A stretch of 7,979 nt of DNA from CAYZXT01 sp964482515 (GTDB lineage: Bacteria; Elusimicrobiota; Elusimicrobia; FEN-1173). The position numbers and the translations under genes were made by a program. The notes below the pieces were generated by a model, which had not been told where the DNA came from, did not search any database, and saw only the letters and a program-made list of their open reading frames with translations. The stretch spans positions 1 through 7,979 of the forward strand of contig CAYZXT010000062.1 of assembly GCA_964482515.1 (NCBI GenBank), given 5' to 3'. Position 1 is the first letter of the stretch; the number at the start of each line of letters is the position of its first letter. Shown here piece by piece: positions 6,511-7,979 of this stretch.

Positions 6511-6539
6511 AGTGTAACAGAGGATAAAACACCTGTCAA
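6511..6539 (-). promoter_or_regulatory. near-consensus sigma-70 promoter of the lipoprotein/barrel operon
   Basis: On the minus strand, a perfect TTGACA (6539-6534) is followed by a 17-base spacer and TACACT (6516-6511). A TG one base upstream of the -10 gives an extended -10. The predicted start near 6504 leaves a leader of about 77 bases ending in a strong ribosome binding site. A second -10-like TATAAA at 6503-6498 lacks a matching -35. The strength suggests high constitutive expression. Confidence 0.75.
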
Positions 6540-6554
6540 TGTGATTTAAGCCCC

Positions 6555-6590
6555 ATAAACAAAGACGACCGGATCGGTTTCCCGACCCGG
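6555..6590 (-). terminator. rho-independent terminator of ahcY
   Basis: On the minus strand CCGGGTCGG (6590-6582) and CCGATCCGG (6577-6569) pair over nine base pairs with a single G-U wobble and a GAAA (GNRA-type) tetraloop. A T-rich run TCGTCTTTGTTTAT follows. The wobble and tetraloop work only in the minus-strand reading, so the hairpin belongs to ahcY, about 37 bases past its stop codon. The -35 box of the next operon begins about 15 bases further on. Confidence 0.8.
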
Positions 6591-6626
6591 CCGCTGATGA
6601 AATTATACAGCTTAACGGGAACTATG

Positions 6627-7979
6627 TTAGTAGCGGTAGTGCTCGGGTTTGTAGGGACCTTCGGCCGGCACGCCGAGATAATCCGCTTGCTTGGGGCTGA
6701 GCTTGGTGAGCTTGACACCAAGTTTGTCCAGATGCAGACGGGCCACTTCCTCGTCCAGCTTTTTGGAAAGGCGGTAGACGCCGGGCTTATAGGTATCCTT
6801 GTTCTTCCAAAGATCCAGTTGGGCCAGGGTCTGGTTGGAGAAGGAGCACGACATCACGAAAGAAGGGTGACCCGTCGCGCAGCCAAGATTCACCAACCGG
6901 CCTTCGGCCAAGAGGAAGATCGAGTTTCCGGAGGGAAGGGTGTATTTGTCAACCTGCGGTTTGATGTTGACGTGCTTCACGCCCGGGAGGGCCTTCAGCT
7001 TGTCGATTTCGATCTCGGAGTCGAAGTGGCCGATATTGCAGAGGATGGCCTGGTCTTTCATCGCCTTCATGTGCTCGATCGAGACCACGCCGACGTTGCC
7101 GGTGGTCGTCACGAAGATGAGGGCCTCTTTGACGGCCTCTTCCATCGTGGTGACTTCGAACCCTTCCATGGCCGCCTGGAGGGCGCAGATGGGGTCGATC
7201 TCGGTCACGAGCACGCGGGCGCCGAAACCCCGCAAGGCGTGGGCGCAGCCTTTGCCGACGTCGCCGTAACCGAGCACGCAGGCGATCTTGCCGGCCACCA
7301 TGACGTCGGTGGCGCGCTTGATGCCGTCGGCCAGCGACTCGCGGCAGCCGTAGAGATTGTCGAACTTCGACTTCGTCACCGAGTCGTTCACGTTGATCGC
7401 CGGGAAAAGGAGCGTGCCTTTCTTCTGCATTTCATACAGGCGATGCACGCCCGTCGTCGTCTCCTCGCTCACGCCTTTGAGGTCTTTCGCGACCTTGTGC
7501 CAGTGCTGCGGATCGCGCCCCAGTTCGCGCTTCAGCAGGGCATTGATCACCTGCAGCTCATGAACGTCCGTTTCCTCGTCCAGGATCGAAGGATCGTTCT
7601 CCGCCTGATAGCCGCGATGAATCAGCAGCGTCGCGTCGCCGCCGTCGTCCACGATCAGGTTCGGGCCCGAGCCATCGGGCCAGGTCAGGGCGCGCATCGT
7701 GCACTCCCAGTAATCCTCAAGCGTCTCGCCCTTCCATGCATAGACGGGGATGCCGGCCTTCGCGATGGCCGCGGCGGCGTGATCCTGCGTCGAGTAGATA
7801 TTGCAGCTCGCCCAGCGCACATCGGCGCCGAGGGCGGCCAGCGTCTCGATGAGCACGGCCGTCTGGATCGTCATGTGAAGCGATCCGCTGACCTTCGCGC
7901 CTTTCAGGGGCTTGGCGGCGGCGTGCTTCTCGCGCACCGACATGAGGCCCGGCATTTCCTTTTCGGCAATTTCAATTTC
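6627..7979 (-). CDS. ahcY: S-adenosylhomocysteinase (partial, N-terminus beyond the window)
   Basis: This cytoplasmic NAD-dependent enzyme reversibly splits S-adenosylhomocysteine into adenosine and homocysteine, relieving product inhibition of methyltransferases in the activated methyl cycle. 450 codons are visible. Numbering from the internal Met at 7955, expected residues are present: SLHMT (His27), DDGGD (Asp103), SEETTTG (Glu165), NDSVTKSKFDN (Lys195, Asp199, Asn200), the NAD-binding GYGDVGKG (229-236), NIGHFD (His310), TGHPS (His363) and the C-terminal KPEHYRY. A stretch of about 37 residues between Asp103 and Glu165 is extra relative to the human enzyme; plant and many bacterial forms carry a similar insertion. 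The frame stays open to the window edge, adding EIEIAEKE before that Met. These residues match the family's normal N-terminal region, so the true start lies about 20 codons outside. The gene is monocistronic at its 3' end, closed by its own terminator. Confidence 0.97.
   Translation of the reverse strand, partial: EIEIAEKEMPGLMSVREKHAAAKPLKGAKVSGSLHMTIQTAVLIETLAALGADVRWASCNIYSTQDHAAAAIAKAGIPVYAWKGETLEDYWECTMRALTWPDGSGPNLIVDDGGDATLLIHRGYQAENDPSILDEETDVHELQVINALLKRELGRDPQHWHKVAKDLKGVSEETTTGVHRLYEMQKKGTLLFPAINVNDSVTKSKFDNLYGCRESLADGIKRATDVMVAGKIACVLGYGDVGKGCAHALRGFGARVLVTEIDPICALQAAMEGFEVTTMEEAVKEALIFVTTTGNVGVVSIEHMKAMKDQAILCNIGHFDSEIEIDKLKALPGVKHVNIKPQVDKYTLPSGNSIFLLAEGRLVNLGCATGHPSFVMSCSFSNQTLAQLDLWKNKDTYKPGVYRLSKKLDEEVARLHLDKLGVKLTKLSPKQADYLGVPAEGPYKPEHYRY

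Overview
The window looks like chromosomal DNA of a Gram-negative (diderm) bacterium of fairly high GC content. It carries two lipopolysaccharide-export permease genes, an outer-membrane barrel, a lipoprotein, a secreted protease and a core methyl-cycle enzyme. The protease has a C-terminal domain of the 'YPNP ... SGVYFYR ... GKLVLIR' type and the barrel has an N-terminal PorV/PorQ-like motif. That combination would fit an uncultured lineage such as Elusimicrobiota or a neighbouring phylum. This placement is a guess from gene content, not something the sequence proves. I see no tRNA, rRNA, CRISPR array, insertion sequence or phage gene.

Layout: bases 1-100 are an AT-rich upstream region with a perfect extended -10 element. 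Bases 101-2259 on the + strand hold lptF and lptG, overlapping by four bases (ATGA). Only three bases separate the end of lptG from the stop of a convergent gene for a secreted M6-type metalloprotease (2263-3963, - strand). That gene has a promoter whose predicted start lies almost on its ATG. A strong minus-strand terminator (4069-4104) then closes a two-gene minus-strand operon. The operon encodes a TPR-containing lipoprotein (5498-6427), followed after 20 nt by a PorV/PorQ/FadL-like outer-membrane protein (4125-5477). It is driven by a near-consensus promoter at 6511-6539. A hairpin terminator at 6555-6590 ends the rightmost gene, S-adenosylhomocysteinase (6627 to beyond 7979), whose N-terminus runs off the window.

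How the genes relate: LptF and LptG form the inner-membrane permease that extracts LPS for export. The lipoprotein and barrel are probably made together and may act together at the outer membrane. The protease carries a C-terminal domain resembling type IX secretion (T9SS) sorting domains and lies next to a PorV-like gene. A T9SS-like link is therefore conceivable but not shown. AhcY is an unrelated housekeeping gene. The region is mostly ordinary. The points most worth a second look are the protease/PorV-like neighbourhood, the apparently leaderless promoters of lptF and the protease, and the uncharacterised lipoprotein-barrel pair.
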